NCBI RefSeq assembly: GCF_003688725.1
Contig: NZ_REFP01000010.1
Span: 1-64,000, forward strand
DNA: 64,000 nucleotides
Direction: 5' to 3'
From: Thermoactinomyces vulgaris
Lineage (GTDB): Bacteria; Bacillota; Bacilli; Thermoactinomycetales; Thermoactinomycetaceae
A program made the translations under genes and the position numbers. Positions 42,905 through 52,975 of the stretch are shown in pieces; within the stretch, counting starts at the first letter, position 1, and each line of letters opens with the position of its first letter. A model generated the notes under the pieces. It was not told the origin of the DNA and ran no database searches. It worked only from the letters and a program-made list of their open reading frames with translations.

Positions 42905-42918
42905 AACAAGCGCTTGTT
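42905..42918. promoter_or_regulatory. Palindromic TetR operator
   Basis: AACAAGCGCTTGTT, a perfect palindrome, just upstream of the TetR start codon. It is typical of FadR-like TetR sites. Confidence 0.65.
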
Positions 42919-43139
42919 CGCTTCCATGATAATAGAAATTTCAGACATTTGTCAAGAATCCATTTATTCCAGAGAGTGTTATTCTTGTTTGGGCTCTGAC
43001 AAGTGAACCAGTCATACACCGGCTGCCCCGTCAACCAAAAATGGCCCTTTCCTGAAAAAGGATTTTGTCCATTTTTATCTAAGTTTTAGATAAAAAAGAT
43101 ATCCCAAATTTTTGAAGCGGGGAAGAAGGGGGCTCATTC

Positions 43140-43355
43140 GTGTTATTTAAAAAGAGATCTCATCCTGCAAGCGAAGATGCCTTTATGTCCTTTCATTTCT
43201 GGTTAACCTTGGAGGAGATCGAGCAGTTGGAAGCCATCGCACGCGATCACCAAACCGATCCGGCGGCCGTGGTGCAAAAAATTGTCAAAAAAACATTGGA
43301 ACACTGGCGCCAGTTGGAAACTGAGGAAGAAGAAAAAGAAACCGTGGAAAAATAG
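43140..43355 (+). CDS. Small hypothetical protein
   Basis: A 71-residue protein starting at a GTG 7 nt after AAGGGGG. The core FHFWLTLEEIEQLEAIARDH and VVQKIVKKTLEHW suggests a small ribbon-helix-helix-like or helical protein, with an acidic tail (EEEEKETVEK). Function unknown. Confidence 0.6.
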   Translation: MLFKKRSHPASEDAFMSFHFWLTLEEIEQLEAIARDHQTDPAAVVQKIVKKTLEHWRQLETEEEEKETVEK

Positions 43356-43357
43356 AG

Positions 43358-43395
43358 CAAAAAACGGAAGAAAGGAACCCCTTTCCTCCGTCTTG
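43358..43395 (-). terminator. Terminator of lplJ
   Basis: Hairpin ACGGAxGAAAGG/CCTTTCxTCCGT followed by TTTTTT on the minus strand. Confidence 0.6.
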
Positions 43396-43408
43396 CTTTC
43401 AACCGGGT

Positions 43409-44398
43409 TCAGTAAATGAGGTCAATGAAATCATCTTTGGAAACGGCTCCGAAATAGTGCTTGATATCCAGGCCGTCCAAGGATTTTTCAATTTCATCCC
43501 GTTCATACCGGATTCCCGTCAAGCGGTCTTCAATGTCTTTCACATCGCCGATTCCAAAGAAATCGCCGTAGATCTTGCAGGACCGGATGATTCCTTTTTG
43601 CACATTCAACCGCACGTCGATGCTTCCGACCGGAAAACGGCGGCTGTGTTTGACATTAAATGCCGGCGACTCGCCGAAATTCCATTCCCATTTTTGATAG
43701 CGCGATTCGGAGATTTCCCGGATTTTTTCCCAGTCTTTCTCGGACAATACATACTCGGGAATCGGTTTTTGCCCCTGAAAGATATGTTCCAACAACAATT
43801 GGCGAAACTCCAAAATGGTCATAGGCTCTTTCAAAAAGTCAACGATATTGCCCACCCGGCTGCGAATCGATTTGATGCCTTTGGACTCGATCTTTTCCTT
43901 TTTCACTTGCAATGCCTTGGTGACGTGATCAACATTGACGTCAAACATCAGCGTTCCGTGGCTGAACATCCGCCCGTTGGTTGAAAACTGGGCGTTTCCC
44001 GATATTTTCTTCCCGTTTGCCAAAATATCATTCCGTCCGCTTAATTCCGCATCAATCCCCAGCGATCTCAGCGCCTCGATCACCGGCTCTGTAAACTTCC
44101 GGAAATTGGCGAAGCTTTTTCCGTCATCTTTCGTGATAAAGCTGAAATTGAGATTGCCCAAATCGTGGTATACGGCGCCTCCCCCGGATAAGCGGCGGAC
44201 CACATGGATTCCGTTTTCCCTGACATAATCCACATGGATTTCCTCCACTGTGTTTTGGTGCTTTCCGATAATGATGGAGGGTTCATTGATATAAAAAAGC
44301 AAATAGGTCTCATCAATATCCAAATGTTTCAGCGCATATTCCTCAATCGCTAGGTTCATGCGCGGATCGGTCATATTTTGGTTATCTATGAATAACAT
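43409..44398 (-). CDS. lplJ: Lipoate-protein ligase
   Basis: A 329-residue ligase that attaches lipoate to the E2 and GcvH proteins of 2-oxoacid dehydrogenases and glycine cleavage. The signature is VVRRLSGGGAVYHDLGNLNFSF with GRNDILANGKKISGNAQF and HGTLMFDV. Length is close to Bacillus LplJ (about 331). ATG at 44398 follows GGGAGGA; an extension of 32 codons upstream is unlike the family. Confidence 0.93.
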   Translation of the reverse strand: MLFIDNQNMTDPRMNLAIEEYALKHLDIDETYLLFYINEPSIIIGKHQNTVEEIHVDYVRENGIHVVRRLSGGGAVYHDLGNLNFSFITKDDGKSFANFRKFTEPVIEALRSLGIDAELSGRNDILANGKKISGNAQFSTNGRMFSHGTLMFDVNVDHVTKALQVKKEKIESKGIKSIRSRVGNIVDFLKEPMTILEFRQLLLEHIFQGQKPIPEYVLSEKDWEKIREISESRYQKWEWNFGESPAFNVKHSRRFPVGSIDVRLNVQKGIIRSCKIYGDFFGIGDVKDIEDRLTGIRYERDEIEKSLDGLDIKHYFGAVSKDDFIDLIY

Positions 44399-44577
44399 GA
44401 TAGATTCCTCCCGTCTTTGCCCGGACATTCCGTGATGGGTCCGGGCTCCTCTGTTTCCATTGACCATTGTACCCGTTTCCCGGGACAAAATCACGTTTGG
44501 GCGAATTTGAGCAAATCCCGGTTTTATTATACCTTTATTAAAGAGAACAGAGAGAAGAGCGAGCAGGGGGATCCGTC

Positions 44578-46713
44578 ATGTCGATGGAACAAGCGGAATT
44601 GTTGTTGCAAAAATACTTTGGTTACTCTTCATTTCGAAGCGGACAAAAGAAAATCATCGAAAGCATCTTATCCGGCCACCATACCATGGGGATCATGCCG
44701 ACCGGAGGCGGAAAATCCATTTGTTATCAGATCCCGGCTCTTATGTTTCCCGGGATCACGTTGGTGATCTCTCCGTTGATCTCATTGATGAAAGATCAAG
44801 TGGACCGTTTGCGCCAGCACAACATTTCGGCCACCTACATCAACAGTTCGCTTCCGCATGCCGAAATCAAGCGGCGCATGAAAAAGCTGAGAGAAGGGGT
44901 TTACAAACTGCTCTACATCGCTCCGGAACGCTTGGAATCCCTGGCCTTTCAAGAAATTTTCTCCACCCTTCCGGTTTATCTGGTCACCATTGATGAAGCC
45001 CACTGCATTTCCCAGTGGGGACACGATTTCCGGCCCAGCTACCGGTCCATGGCCAAACAACTTTTATCCCTGCCCCGCCGGCCGCTCATTGCCGCTTTAA
45101 CCGCCACCGCGACGCCGGATGTGAAAGAAGATATTTCCCGGCTTTTGCAAATCGATCCGTCGCGGATCTATTCCACCCGGTTGGAACGGCCGAATTTGTC
45201 CTTTCAAGTCATACACGAAGAAAACAGGCTGGATTACATCAAGCAATATTTAAAAGACCATCCCCGCCAAAACGGGATCATTTATTGTGCCACCCGCAAA
45301 GATACCGATCATGTCTATGAAGCACTGGTGCAATCCGGCTTTTCCGCAGCCAAGTACCATGCCGGGCTGACCGATGAAGAAAGAGAAAAAGCACAGGAGC
45401 AATTTTCATATGACCGGGTGCAAACCATTGTCGCCACGAATGCCTTTGGCATGGGCATCGATAAATCCAATGTCCGGTTTGTCATTCATTATCAATTGCC
45501 CCGCAATCTGGAATGTTATTACCAGGAGGCGGGACGAGCCGGCCGGGACGGGGAAAAAAGCGAATGCATTTTATTGTTTTCGCCGCAAGACATCCCGATG
45601 CAACGTTACCTGATCCGGCATTCCGATCTTTCCCCGGAAAGAAAAACGTTGGAATTCAGCAAGTTGCAAAAGCTGGTCAATTATTGCCATACCCAACGGT
45701 GTTTTCAAGAGGAAATCGTCCGGTACTTCGGGGCCGACATCATGCAACCATGCGGAACATGCGGAAACTGTCGCAAAAAAATGGGGGATTTGGTCAATTA
45801 TACAATTGAAGCACAAAAAATCTTCTCCTGCATCAAACGGTTGAACGAACAGTACGGACTCACCATCATCGCAAAAGTCCTCAGGGGTTCCAAAAACAAG
45901 CGGCTGAAGGAATGGAAGCTGGACCGGATTTCTACATACGGGACCATGAGGGAGTACACGGAGAAAGAAATCCAGCGGTTGTGCCAACTTTTGGCCTCTG
46001 ATGGTTATCTCTCCCTGGTCTACGAAGGGCGCCCTTATCCGCTGGTCCGCCTGACCCCGAAAGCAGTCGCGGTGCTGAAAGGAAAAGAACCGGTTTATCT
46101 GCACAAAGAGACCGAAAAATGGCTCAAAACCCCCGAAACCAAAACCCACCGCCTCTTGGATGAGCTGGTATCCTTGCGCAAACAGTTGTCCGAAACCGAA
46201 AAACTTCCGCCGTACATGATCTTTCCGGACAGCACTTTAAAAGAGATGTGCCGCCGCTTGCCCGTCACGGAAGAGGAGATGCAAGCGATCTCCGGGGTCG
46301 GGGAAATGAAATTTCAAAAATACGGGGCTCATTTTTTAAAAATAATCCGGGAATATGTCCAAAATCACGGGGAAAAACCGGTCCGGGAAAAAAGCACGGG
46401 AAAACCGTCCAGCCATTTCATCACTTATCAGATGTTCCTTCAAGGCAAAACCATTCCCGAAATCGCCAAAGAGCGCAACCTGACGCGCGGCACCATCGAG
46501 GATCACTTATTGCGCGCCGGCTTGGAAGGCTTGGAACTCGACTGGGATGCTTTTATTCCCAAAGAATATGAAGCATTGATCATGGAGAAAGTGGAAGAAC
46601 TGGGCGCCCAAAAATTGCGCCCCATCAAAGAAGCTTTGCCGGAATCCGTGGATTATATGGCCATTAAAGCGGTCATTGCCAAAAGAGAAAGATTGCAAGC
46701 TTTGAAAAAATAG
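44578..46713 (+). CDS. recQ: RecQ-family ATP-dependent DNA helicase
   Basis: A 711-residue helicase that unwinds DNA 3' to 5' in recombination and repair. Walker A MPTGGGKSICYQ, DEAH box TIDEAHCISQWGHDF, motif VI QEAGRAGRDG, and a zinc Cys cluster (CGTCGNCRKK) with the RQC region. An HRDC domain (about 520-600) and a C-terminal helix-turn-helix (FLQGKTIPEIAKERNLTRGTIEDHLL) complete it. The strong ribosome-binding site GGGGG precedes the ATG. Confidence 0.95.
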   Translation: MSMEQAELLLQKYFGYSSFRSGQKKIIESILSGHHTMGIMPTGGGKSICYQIPALMFPGITLVISPLISLMKDQVDRLRQHNISATYINSSLPHAEIKRRMKKLREGVYKLLYIAPERLESLAFQEIFSTLPVYLVTIDEAHCISQWGHDFRPSYRSMAKQLLSLPRRPLIAALTATATPDVKEDISRLLQIDPSRIYSTRLERPNLSFQVIHEENRLDYIKQYLKDHPRQNGIIYCATRKDTDHVYEALVQSGFSAAKYHAGLTDEEREKAQEQFSYDRVQTIVATNAFGMGIDKSNVRFVIHYQLPRNLECYYQEAGRAGRDGEKSECILLFSPQDIPMQRYLIRHSDLSPERKTLEFSKLQKLVNYCHTQRCFQEEIVRYFGADIMQPCGTCGNCRKKMGDLVNYTIEAQKIFSCIKRLNEQYGLTIIAKVLRGSKNKRLKEWKLDRISTYGTMREYTEKEIQRLCQLLASDGYLSLVYEGRPYPLVRLTPKAVAVLKGKEPVYLHKETEKWLKTPETKTHRLLDELVSLRKQLSETEKLPPYMIFPDSTLKEMCRRLPVTEEEMQAISGVGEMKFQKYGAHFLKIIREYVQNHGEKPVREKSTGKPSSHFITYQMFLQGKTIPEIAKERNLTRGTIEDHLLRAGLEGLELDWDAFIPKEYEALIMEKVEELGAQKLRPIKEALPESVDYMAIKAVIAKRERLQALKK

Positions 46714-46753
46714 CTTCATTCCATGAATCTGCGGTGGAATGAAGCTGTTTTTT
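46712..46753 (+). terminator. Terminator of recQ
   Basis: Perfect 12-bp hairpin AGCTTCATTCCA/TGGAATGAAGCT with TTTTTT on the plus strand. Confidence 0.9.
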
Positions 46754-46935
46754 CCCTGTCTTCCCTCCTTCAGGGAAACCGCCCGTCCGATATCATGACC
46801 TTTTTCCGCCAAACGTCCGTATTTTTATACCAGTCACTCCGCATCCAAAGCCACCACGATTGCATCCGGAGCCAGGCATCATATATGATACCCACAGGAA
46901 AACCAGAAAGAGTATAAAAAGAAAGAGTGAGAGCA

Positions 46936-47730
46936 ATGATTAAACTATTTATCAGCGACTTGGACAACACCCTGTTCGACCATGAAAAACAAATCCATCC
47001 GGAAGACCAAAACGCCTTGCACAGACTGATGGATGCAGGCCTTGAAATCGGGTTGGCTTCCGGAAGAATGGACTTTGAACTCGTTCAGGTGATGAACCGG
47101 ATTCAAGCCCGTTTTCACCGGATCAGCCAAAACGGGGCTTTCATCTATACCAAAGAAGGAAAATGTTTGCAAAGAGTCACCTTTCCCGGAAACATTTCCA
47201 AACAAATCTATGAAGCGGCCCGTCCTTTCGGGCTTGTTTGCTTTGTCAGCGAGGAAAACGAAATGTTTGTCGCCGAAAAGACGGAAAAAGCCCGGGCCAT
47301 TGAAGAAAGGATGAAGATGCCTGTTCATTCCCGCCCCCAATTGCATGAAGAAATCGGAAAATCACTGTTTCCCAGCAAGGTTTGCTTCTTTGGGGACCTG
47401 AACGATTTAAAACGTTTGGATCAACATATTCACCAACGGTTCCCCTCCCAAGTCGACTCCTTTATTTCGGACACCGATTGCCTCGATTTCATGCCGACCG
47501 GCATTTCCAAGGGGAATGCGCTGGAAAAACTGGCGGATGAACTCGGCCTGAAACCGGAGGAAATCGCAACCGTCGGGGATTCGTTTAACGATGTTTCCAT
47601 GCTGGAATGGACTCCCCACAGCTTTGCCATGCGCCATGCCCCGGAAGAAGTAAAACAAAAAGCCGGCCGGGTCGTTTCTTCCGTCCGCGAAGCCTGCGAA
47701 TGGGTTCTTCAATATAACCAGTCTTCATAA
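46936..47730 (+). CDS. HAD phosphatase, Cof type (second)
   Basis: A 264-residue HAD enzyme with motif I FISDLDNTLFDHE (Asn replaces Gly after the second Asp), LASGRMDFE and GDSFNDVSMLEW. The usual VSKGNAL segment appears as ISKGNALEKL. It lies 20 bp upstream of rnz on the same strand, so the two may be co-transcribed. The ATG at 46936 follows AAAGAGTGAGAGCA; a GTG three codons earlier is possible. Confidence 0.85.
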   Translation: MIKLFISDLDNTLFDHEKQIHPEDQNALHRLMDAGLEIGLASGRMDFELVQVMNRIQARFHRISQNGAFIYTKEGKCLQRVTFPGNISKQIYEAARPFGLVCFVSEENEMFVAEKTEKARAIEERMKMPVHSRPQLHEEIGKSLFPSKVCFFGDLNDLKRLDQHIHQRFPSQVDSFISDTDCLDFMPTGISKGNALEKLADELGLKPEEIATVGDSFNDVSMLEWTPHSFAMRHAPEEVKQKAGRVVSSVREACEWVLQYNQSS

Positions 47731-47749
47731 GAAAGGAATGGGTTGCACG

Positions 47750-48682
47750 ATGCAATGTTATTTTTTGGGTACCGGTGCCGGGGTTCCCTCCCGAAACCGC
47801 AACGTGTCCTCCCTGGCATTGATCATGCCCGAGTATAACGGGCAGATTTGGCTTTTTGACTGCGGCGAAGCCACACAGCATCAAATCTGGGACTCGCCGG
47901 TGAAACTCGCCAAAATCAACCGGATTTTCATCACTCATTTGCACGGCGACCATCTCTTCGGTCTGCCGGGGATTTTGGGAAGCCGTTCGTTCCAAGGCGC
48001 CACCTCCCCCCTCACCTTGTACGGTCCGAAAGGGATTCAAGCGTTTGTCGAAATCTCTTTAAAGACAAGCCGCACCTTTCTCCGGTATCCGCTGGAAATC
48101 GTCGAAATGGAAGGGGATTGCCAATTTGAAGCGCCCCCTTTTTCCATCCGGGCCAAAAAGCTGGATCACGGCATCCCTTCGTACGGATATCGTCTGGAAG
48201 AACCGGATCAACCCGGCAGATTGAATGTGGAAAAGTTGCAAAAAGCCGGGATTCCGACCGGTCCTCATTACCGCTTGTTGAAGGAAGGGAAAACCGTCAC
48301 CCTTCCCGACGGACGGGTATTAAAAGGGGAAGATTATGTCAGCCCCCCGAAAAAAGGAAGAACCTTGGCGATTCTTGGAGACACCCGGTACACTCCCGAA
48401 GCCTGCATCCTGGCAAACCGGTGCGATTTGCTGATTCATGAGGCAACTTACCGCCGGGATCAAGAAGATCTGGCCCGAAAATATTTTCACTCCACTTGCA
48501 CGCAAGCCGCCGCCGTCGCCAAAGAAGCCGGGGTGAACCATTTGATCTTGAATCATATCAGCACCCGGTTTCAAGAAGAAGAATGCGAGGCTTTGCTTCA
48601 AGAAGCCAGAGACGTCTTCCCGTCGACCGATCTCGCCCGGGACCGGTGGAGCTACACCCTTCCCCCGCACGGCACCTCCTGA
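47750..48682 (+). CDS. rnz: Ribonuclease Z
   Basis: A 310-residue tRNA 3'-processing endonuclease of the metallo-beta-lactamase fold. Start is set at MQCYFLGTGAGVPS to match Bacillus RNase Z. Metal ligands are seen in THLHGDHLFGLPG, LDHGIPSYGY, GDTRYTP and the final histidine in LNHISTRF. Needed to remove 3' trailers from tRNAs lacking encoded CCA. Confidence 0.94.
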   Translation: MQCYFLGTGAGVPSRNRNVSSLALIMPEYNGQIWLFDCGEATQHQIWDSPVKLAKINRIFITHLHGDHLFGLPGILGSRSFQGATSPLTLYGPKGIQAFVEISLKTSRTFLRYPLEIVEMEGDCQFEAPPFSIRAKKLDHGIPSYGYRLEEPDQPGRLNVEKLQKAGIPTGPHYRLLKEGKTVTLPDGRVLKGEDYVSPPKKGRTLAILGDTRYTPEACILANRCDLLIHEATYRRDQEDLARKYFHSTCTQAAAVAKEAGVNHLILNHISTRFQEEECEALLQEARDVFPSTDLARDRWSYTLPPHGTS

Positions 48683-48717
48683 CCGGAAACACTTTTCCTT
48701 TGTTTCCGGTGTCTTTC
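48682..48717 (+). terminator. Terminator of rnz
   Basis: Hairpin ACCGGAAACA/TGTTTCCGGT with TCTTT, directly after the stop codon. Confidence 0.8.
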
Positions 48718-48773
48718 TCCTGTCAAAATGGATTAAAATAAAATTAACCGATCAAAGAGGAGGAATGTGGGCC

Positions 48774-50465
48774 GTGTACAAAAAAACCGGCATCCATCTG
48801 TTGCTGGTCACCGCGCTGATTCTACCGTCCCTCGCTCCGGCAACCGCTTGGGGAAACGAATTTCATGGAAAGACTTCCGTGCAGCTTCATGCCTCCGACC
48901 GCCTCCCGGACAACAACCCGGTCTGGGGAGATTCACGCCCGACCCGTCCGGTTCTCCAACCGGGGTCTCCCGAATCTTGCGGCATGGTAAATAAACCGCT
49001 CCTTCACATGGACACCATTCTCCGTCAGACCATCCGGGAAAACATGACTCCGGGCGCCGTACTCCTCGTTGCACGCAAAGGAACCATTGCGAAACACCAA
49101 GCCTATGGATATGCCGTCCGTTATGCCGATGACCGACAGACTCCCGTTCATCCCCCGGTCCCCGCACGGAAAGACACCATCTACGACCTCGCATCCGTCA
49201 GCAAGATTTTCACATCCGTGGCCGTGATGAAATTGTATGAAAAAGGACGGTTTGAGCTGGATGATCCCGTAGCCAGATACATCCCCGAATTCGCCCAAAA
49301 CGGAAAGCAATCGGTCACCATCCGCCAGCTTCTGACGCACACTTCCGGCTTTCGTTCCGGCATTCCGCTTTATCAAATGGGAAACAACCGGGAAGAACGG
49401 TTGCAAATCGCTTTGGCTTACCCGCTGGACCATCCGCCCGGAACCACTTACACCTACAGCGATCTCAACATGATTACACTGGGGGTTCTTGTCGAACGCC
49501 TTTCCGGTCTGCGGTTGGATCAATTTGTCCAAAAAGAAATCACGGGCCCGCTTCACATGCATGACACGTTTTACAACCCTCCGCAAAAGTTGAAACGCCG
49601 GATTGCCGCAACGGAATATCAGCCGTGGACCGGCCGGGGGTTGGTGTGGGGAACCGTGCATGATGAAAATGCGGCGGCACTGGATGGAGTGGCGGGACAT
49701 GCCGGGGTTTTTTCCACTGCCCGCGATTTGGCCGTCTTCGCCCATATGATGTTGATGGACGGGAAATACGGATCCACGCGGATTTTAAAAAAAGAGACCG
49801 TCCGTCTGATGGAAAACAACTATAACACCGACTTTCCCGGCGATGATCACGGTCTCGGCTGGGAATTAAACCAAGGTTGGTACATGGACGCACTCAGCGG
49901 TCCGGATGCGATGGGCCACACCGGATTCACCGGAACTTCGCTGGTGATCAACCGCAGCCAGGGAACAATCGCCATCCTTTTGACCAATCGCGTCCACCCG
50001 ACCCGGGAAACCGAATCCATCAATCCGCTGCGAAGAGAAGTGGCACGCATGGCGGCGGACGCCATTCCCGTGAAAATCCCGGGCAAGGTTCCGGCTTGGT
50101 TTTCCGGTTACGGCGACCAACTGTCCCGTTCGCTGGTGGCATCCCTGCCGCTTTCGACTCACGATCGCACCCTTGTATTTACGACTTGGCACCGGATTGA
50201 ACCGGTTCATGATCAAGCCACGGTGGAATTTTCCGCCGACGGCCGGCATTGGTCCGCGGCGGAGCAATTCAGCGGAAACCGAAAAGATTGGAAGACTTAC
50301 GCCATTCCGGTTCCCGAAGAAGCCCGTTTCATCCGCTTCCATTATCAGACCAATGAAAGTGTCAACGGACGCGGCTGGTACATCATGGATCCGGTCCTTG
50401 AAACCCGCGGAAAAACCATTTCGCTTCAATGGCAGGGGGAAGGATGGGAACGCCGGACCTATTAA
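48774..50465 (+). CDS. Exported beta-lactamase-family serine hydrolase
   Basis: A protein of about 563 residues with a signal peptide (YKKTGIHLLLVTALILPSLA...AWG). The serine beta-lactamase/esterase fold shows SxxK as ASVSKIF, YxD as YSDLN and the third box as HTGFTG. The last 130 residues are an extra beta-rich domain (VEFSADGRHWSAAEQF) of discoidin-like style. GTG at 48774 is 10 nt after GAGGAGG. Probable cell-wall or exported D-Ala-D-Ala/ester hydrolase; substrate not known. Resembles Bacillus YbbE-type proteins. Confidence 0.82.
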   Translation: MYKKTGIHLLLVTALILPSLAPATAWGNEFHGKTSVQLHASDRLPDNNPVWGDSRPTRPVLQPGSPESCGMVNKPLLHMDTILRQTIRENMTPGAVLLVARKGTIAKHQAYGYAVRYADDRQTPVHPPVPARKDTIYDLASVSKIFTSVAVMKLYEKGRFELDDPVARYIPEFAQNGKQSVTIRQLLTHTSGFRSGIPLYQMGNNREERLQIALAYPLDHPPGTTYTYSDLNMITLGVLVERLSGLRLDQFVQKEITGPLHMHDTFYNPPQKLKRRIAATEYQPWTGRGLVWGTVHDENAAALDGVAGHAGVFSTARDLAVFAHMMLMDGKYGSTRILKKETVRLMENNYNTDFPGDDHGLGWELNQGWYMDALSGPDAMGHTGFTGTSLVINRSQGTIAILLTNRVHPTRETESINPLRREVARMAADAIPVKIPGKVPAWFSGYGDQLSRSLVASLPLSTHDRTLVFTTWHRIEPVHDQATVEFSADGRHWSAAEQFSGNRKDWKTYAIPVPEEARFIRFHYQTNESVNGRGWYIMDPVLETRGKTISLQWQGEGWERRTY

Positions 50466-50483
50466 TTCAGCCGGCGGACCAGC

Positions 50484-51674
50484 TCACACCGCTTGTTTTT
50501 CTTTGGATTTGAACGAATTCATCCGGTTGCCCATCTTCTCCAATAAAATCATCAAAACATAACCGGCCAGCATGCATCCGATGGTGATGAACAACATTTC
50601 CCCGCCTGCTTTTTCAATGGAAAAACCGCCCAAAGAAGGGCCGAGAATGCTGCCCACACTGAAATGAACCGAAGCGATGGCATTGGCGGCAGGCAAAAAG
50701 CGGGCCGGCAGCAAGTCCGTGGCACAAGCCAATCCCATGGAGTAAAGGGAGCCGACCAATCCGCCAATCAATATGAAAGAAACAAAAAGATAAATCTCGT
50801 TGGACAAAAAATGCGGGATGACAAACATGCCGGCCGATCCGGCCGAACAAACCAAAATCAGCAGATTTTTACGGCCGATCCGGTCCCCCAACACCCCGAG
50901 CGGCACCTGAAAGAGCAAACTGCCCCAGACAAATGCGGAAATCAAAAGGGAAATAAAGCCTTGGCCCATGCCTTCCCGTATGCCGATCACCGGGAAATTC
51001 CCCGTCAAAGCGGTTTCCAAAAACCCGTAAATGAACGGGGAGCAAAAAGCAATGAAGCCAAGCCGGTAAACCGTTCGCAATGATCCCTGCCGGTTCGCAT
51101 CCTTTTCTTTCCATTCGTTGTCCAAAGATTCGGCGATCGTTAAACGGCCGGTTAAATAAATGGAAAAAAAGAGGATACACAAAACAAAGAGAAACGGAAC
51201 CGTTTCTCCAAAATGAACCAGATTCAGCCCCAGCGGACCGATCCCAAATCCCAATCCATAAGCAAACCCGTATTGGGAAATCCGGCGTCCCCTTTCTTTC
51301 ACGGGAGCATGGATGGTGATCCACAATTGGGTGGCATAGTGCAACAAACTGTCGCCGATGCCGACCAGAAAGCGAAGCCCGGTCCATACCCAGAAACTTT
51401 GAAAAAACGGAAAAAAACAAACTGCAACAGTGACAATGTACAACCCGGCAAGAATCGATTTCTTCACGCCGATTCGCCGGACCATGGCCGGTCCGAGGGG
51501 AGCCGCGAGCAAGATGCCGAGATAAAGCGCAGAGGCACTCAGGCCGTTAAAATCGGCTTGCACTCCTCTTTCTTCCAGAAACATCGTCAACAGCGGAATC
51601 AATAACCCCTGGGTCATCCCGGCCACACAAATCATCCAGACCATTCCTTTGAACGTCCGGAGAGACCAGGCCAT
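50484..51674 (-). CDS. MFS transporter
   Basis: A 396-residue transporter with about 12 membrane segments. Loop 2-3 carries PAMVRRIGVKKS and loop 8-9 GVLGDRIGRKNLL, the MFS signatures. Convergent with the serine hydrolase, 18 bp apart. Substrate unknown. Confidence 0.88.
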   Translation of the reverse strand: MAWSLRTFKGMVWMICVAGMTQGLLIPLLTMFLEERGVQADFNGLSASALYLGILLAAPLGPAMVRRIGVKKSILAGLYIVTVAVCFFPFFQSFWVWTGLRFLVGIGDSLLHYATQLWITIHAPVKERGRRISQYGFAYGLGFGIGPLGLNLVHFGETVPFLFVLCILFFSIYLTGRLTIAESLDNEWKEKDANRQGSLRTVYRLGFIAFCSPFIYGFLETALTGNFPVIGIREGMGQGFISLLISAFVWGSLLFQVPLGVLGDRIGRKNLLILVCSAGSAGMFVIPHFLSNEIYLFVSFILIGGLVGSLYSMGLACATDLLPARFLPAANAIASVHFSVGSILGPSLGGFSIEKAGGEMLFITIGCMLAGYVLMILLEKMGNRMNSFKSKEKQAV

Positions 51675-51760
51675 GTTTTCGCCCCCCTTTTCAAAATCTT
51701 TTCAAACCATTATATTGGTTTTAATTTGATTGCTCAACATCCAAAGAGGGGGACACGCAA

Positions 51761-52558
51761 GTGATAAACATGATATTGAAACTCGATTGGGGATCGATTC
51801 TTGCATCCGTCATCGCAATCGGGATCATCATTTTGCTTTCAATCATCAGCATCATCATCGCCAGAAAGTTGATCATCCGCCTGACCACTCACAGCCGTCT
51901 CAGCAAAGGGACGCAGCTGAGGTTAAAAACCATTCAAAGCATTTTGATCAATGTCACCACCTATGTGATCATCTTCATCGCATTGGTCTCCATCCTGGCC
52001 GAATTTCACATCAACATTTCTGCCATTTTAGCCAGTGCCGGCGTCCTGGGGCTTGCCATCGGTTTTGGCGCAAAAGATCTGGTTTCCGACATCGTCTCAG
52101 GATTTTTCATTTTGTTGGAAGACCAGGTGCAAGTCGGGGAAGATGTCACCGTCAACGGATTTTCCGGCACCGTGGAGCATGTGGGCCTCCGCGTCCTGAA
52201 AATCCGCGATCCGGAAGGGGATTTGCACTTTATTTTAAACCGGGATATCAAATCCCTCACCAATCATTCCCGCGGACACATGCTTGCCAAAGTAGACCTT
52301 CCGCTTTCAACCAAAACCGATCTGGATCAGGCCCTCGCTTACCTGGAAGAACAATGCCGGCACCTCCGGGAATCGTTGCCGGACGTGATCGACGGTCCTA
52401 ACGTGCTGGGCGTGGTGGATGTGACCCCGCAGTCGTCCATTGTCCGGATCCAGGCCCGGGCAGAAAACGGGAAACAAGGTGAAGTGGAACGCCGGTTGCG
52501 CAAAGAATTGGTCCAAGCCACCGACAAAGCCGGTTATTTATTGACCGAAACCACATAA
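51761..52558 (+). CDS. MscS-family small mechanosensitive channel
   Basis: A 265-residue channel that opens on membrane tension to release solutes in osmotic downshock. Three hydrophobic segments (about 11-33, 62-80, 87-110) end in the pore helix ILASAGVLGLAIGFGAKDLVSDIVSGFFIL, then VGEDVTVNGFSGTVEHVGLRV. GTG start behind GAGGGGG. Small C-terminal domain as in the MscS core family. Confidence 0.93.
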   Translation: MINMILKLDWGSILASVIAIGIIILLSIISIIIARKLIIRLTTHSRLSKGTQLRLKTIQSILINVTTYVIIFIALVSILAEFHINISAILASAGVLGLAIGFGAKDLVSDIVSGFFILLEDQVQVGEDVTVNGFSGTVEHVGLRVLKIRDPEGDLHFILNRDIKSLTNHSRGHMLAKVDLPLSTKTDLDQALAYLEEQCRHLRESLPDVIDGPNVLGVVDVTPQSSIVRIQARAENGKQGEVERRLRKELVQATDKAGYLLTETT

Positions 52559-52619
52559 CCATTAAAAATGATATAATAAAGTTATACTTTTAAATTTTCA
52601 TTCGAGGTGATCCGGATCC

Positions 52620-52835
52620 GTGTATCACATGACGGTATATGATATGGATGGCCAACTGCTTTATGATGGTCCCATCAATGCCACGAGTGACGACGAAGCC
52701 AAAAAGCTCGGCTATGCCTGGATTTCCGAAAACGGCCATCAAGATAAACCTCACCGCATTTTCCATGTGACAGGACGTCTTGTTTCCTTCAAACCGCATC
52801 CCTACCGGGGAAATGCTTCATCCAACAAAGCCTGA
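52620..52835 (+). CDS. Small hypothetical protein (YhzD-like)
   Basis: A 71-residue protein starting at a GTG 8 nt after GAGGTGATCC. Core MTVYDMDGQLLYD, ATSDDEAKKLGYAWI and HRIFHVTGRLVSF resembles small Bacillus YhzD-type proteins, an identification I hold with low certainty. Ends in a terminator. Confidence 0.6.
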   Translation: MYHMTVYDMDGQLLYDGPINATSDDEAKKLGYAWISENGHQDKPHRIFHVTGRLVSFKPHPYRGNASSNKA

Positions 52836-52859
52836 AAGAGATTATCTTTCAGGCTTTTC
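52829..52859 (+). terminator. Terminator of the small gene
   Basis: Hairpin GCCTGAAAGA/TCTTTCAGGC followed by TTTTCC, overlapping the stop codon. Confidence 0.85.
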
Positions 52860-52975
52860 CTTCATCTTAAAAAATACGGGTCTGAAGATTCCCATCTGCC
52901 ATTCATTGAGCGGGATAAAAGCGGAAATCCTTTGTTTTTTACTTTGAATCGGCTTTTGTCTCACCCGACCCCTGA

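Noticed and set aside
43935-44228. Plus-strand frame opposite lplJ
   Set aside because: Antisense shadow of a clear lipoate ligase gene with no ribosome-binding site or family motif.
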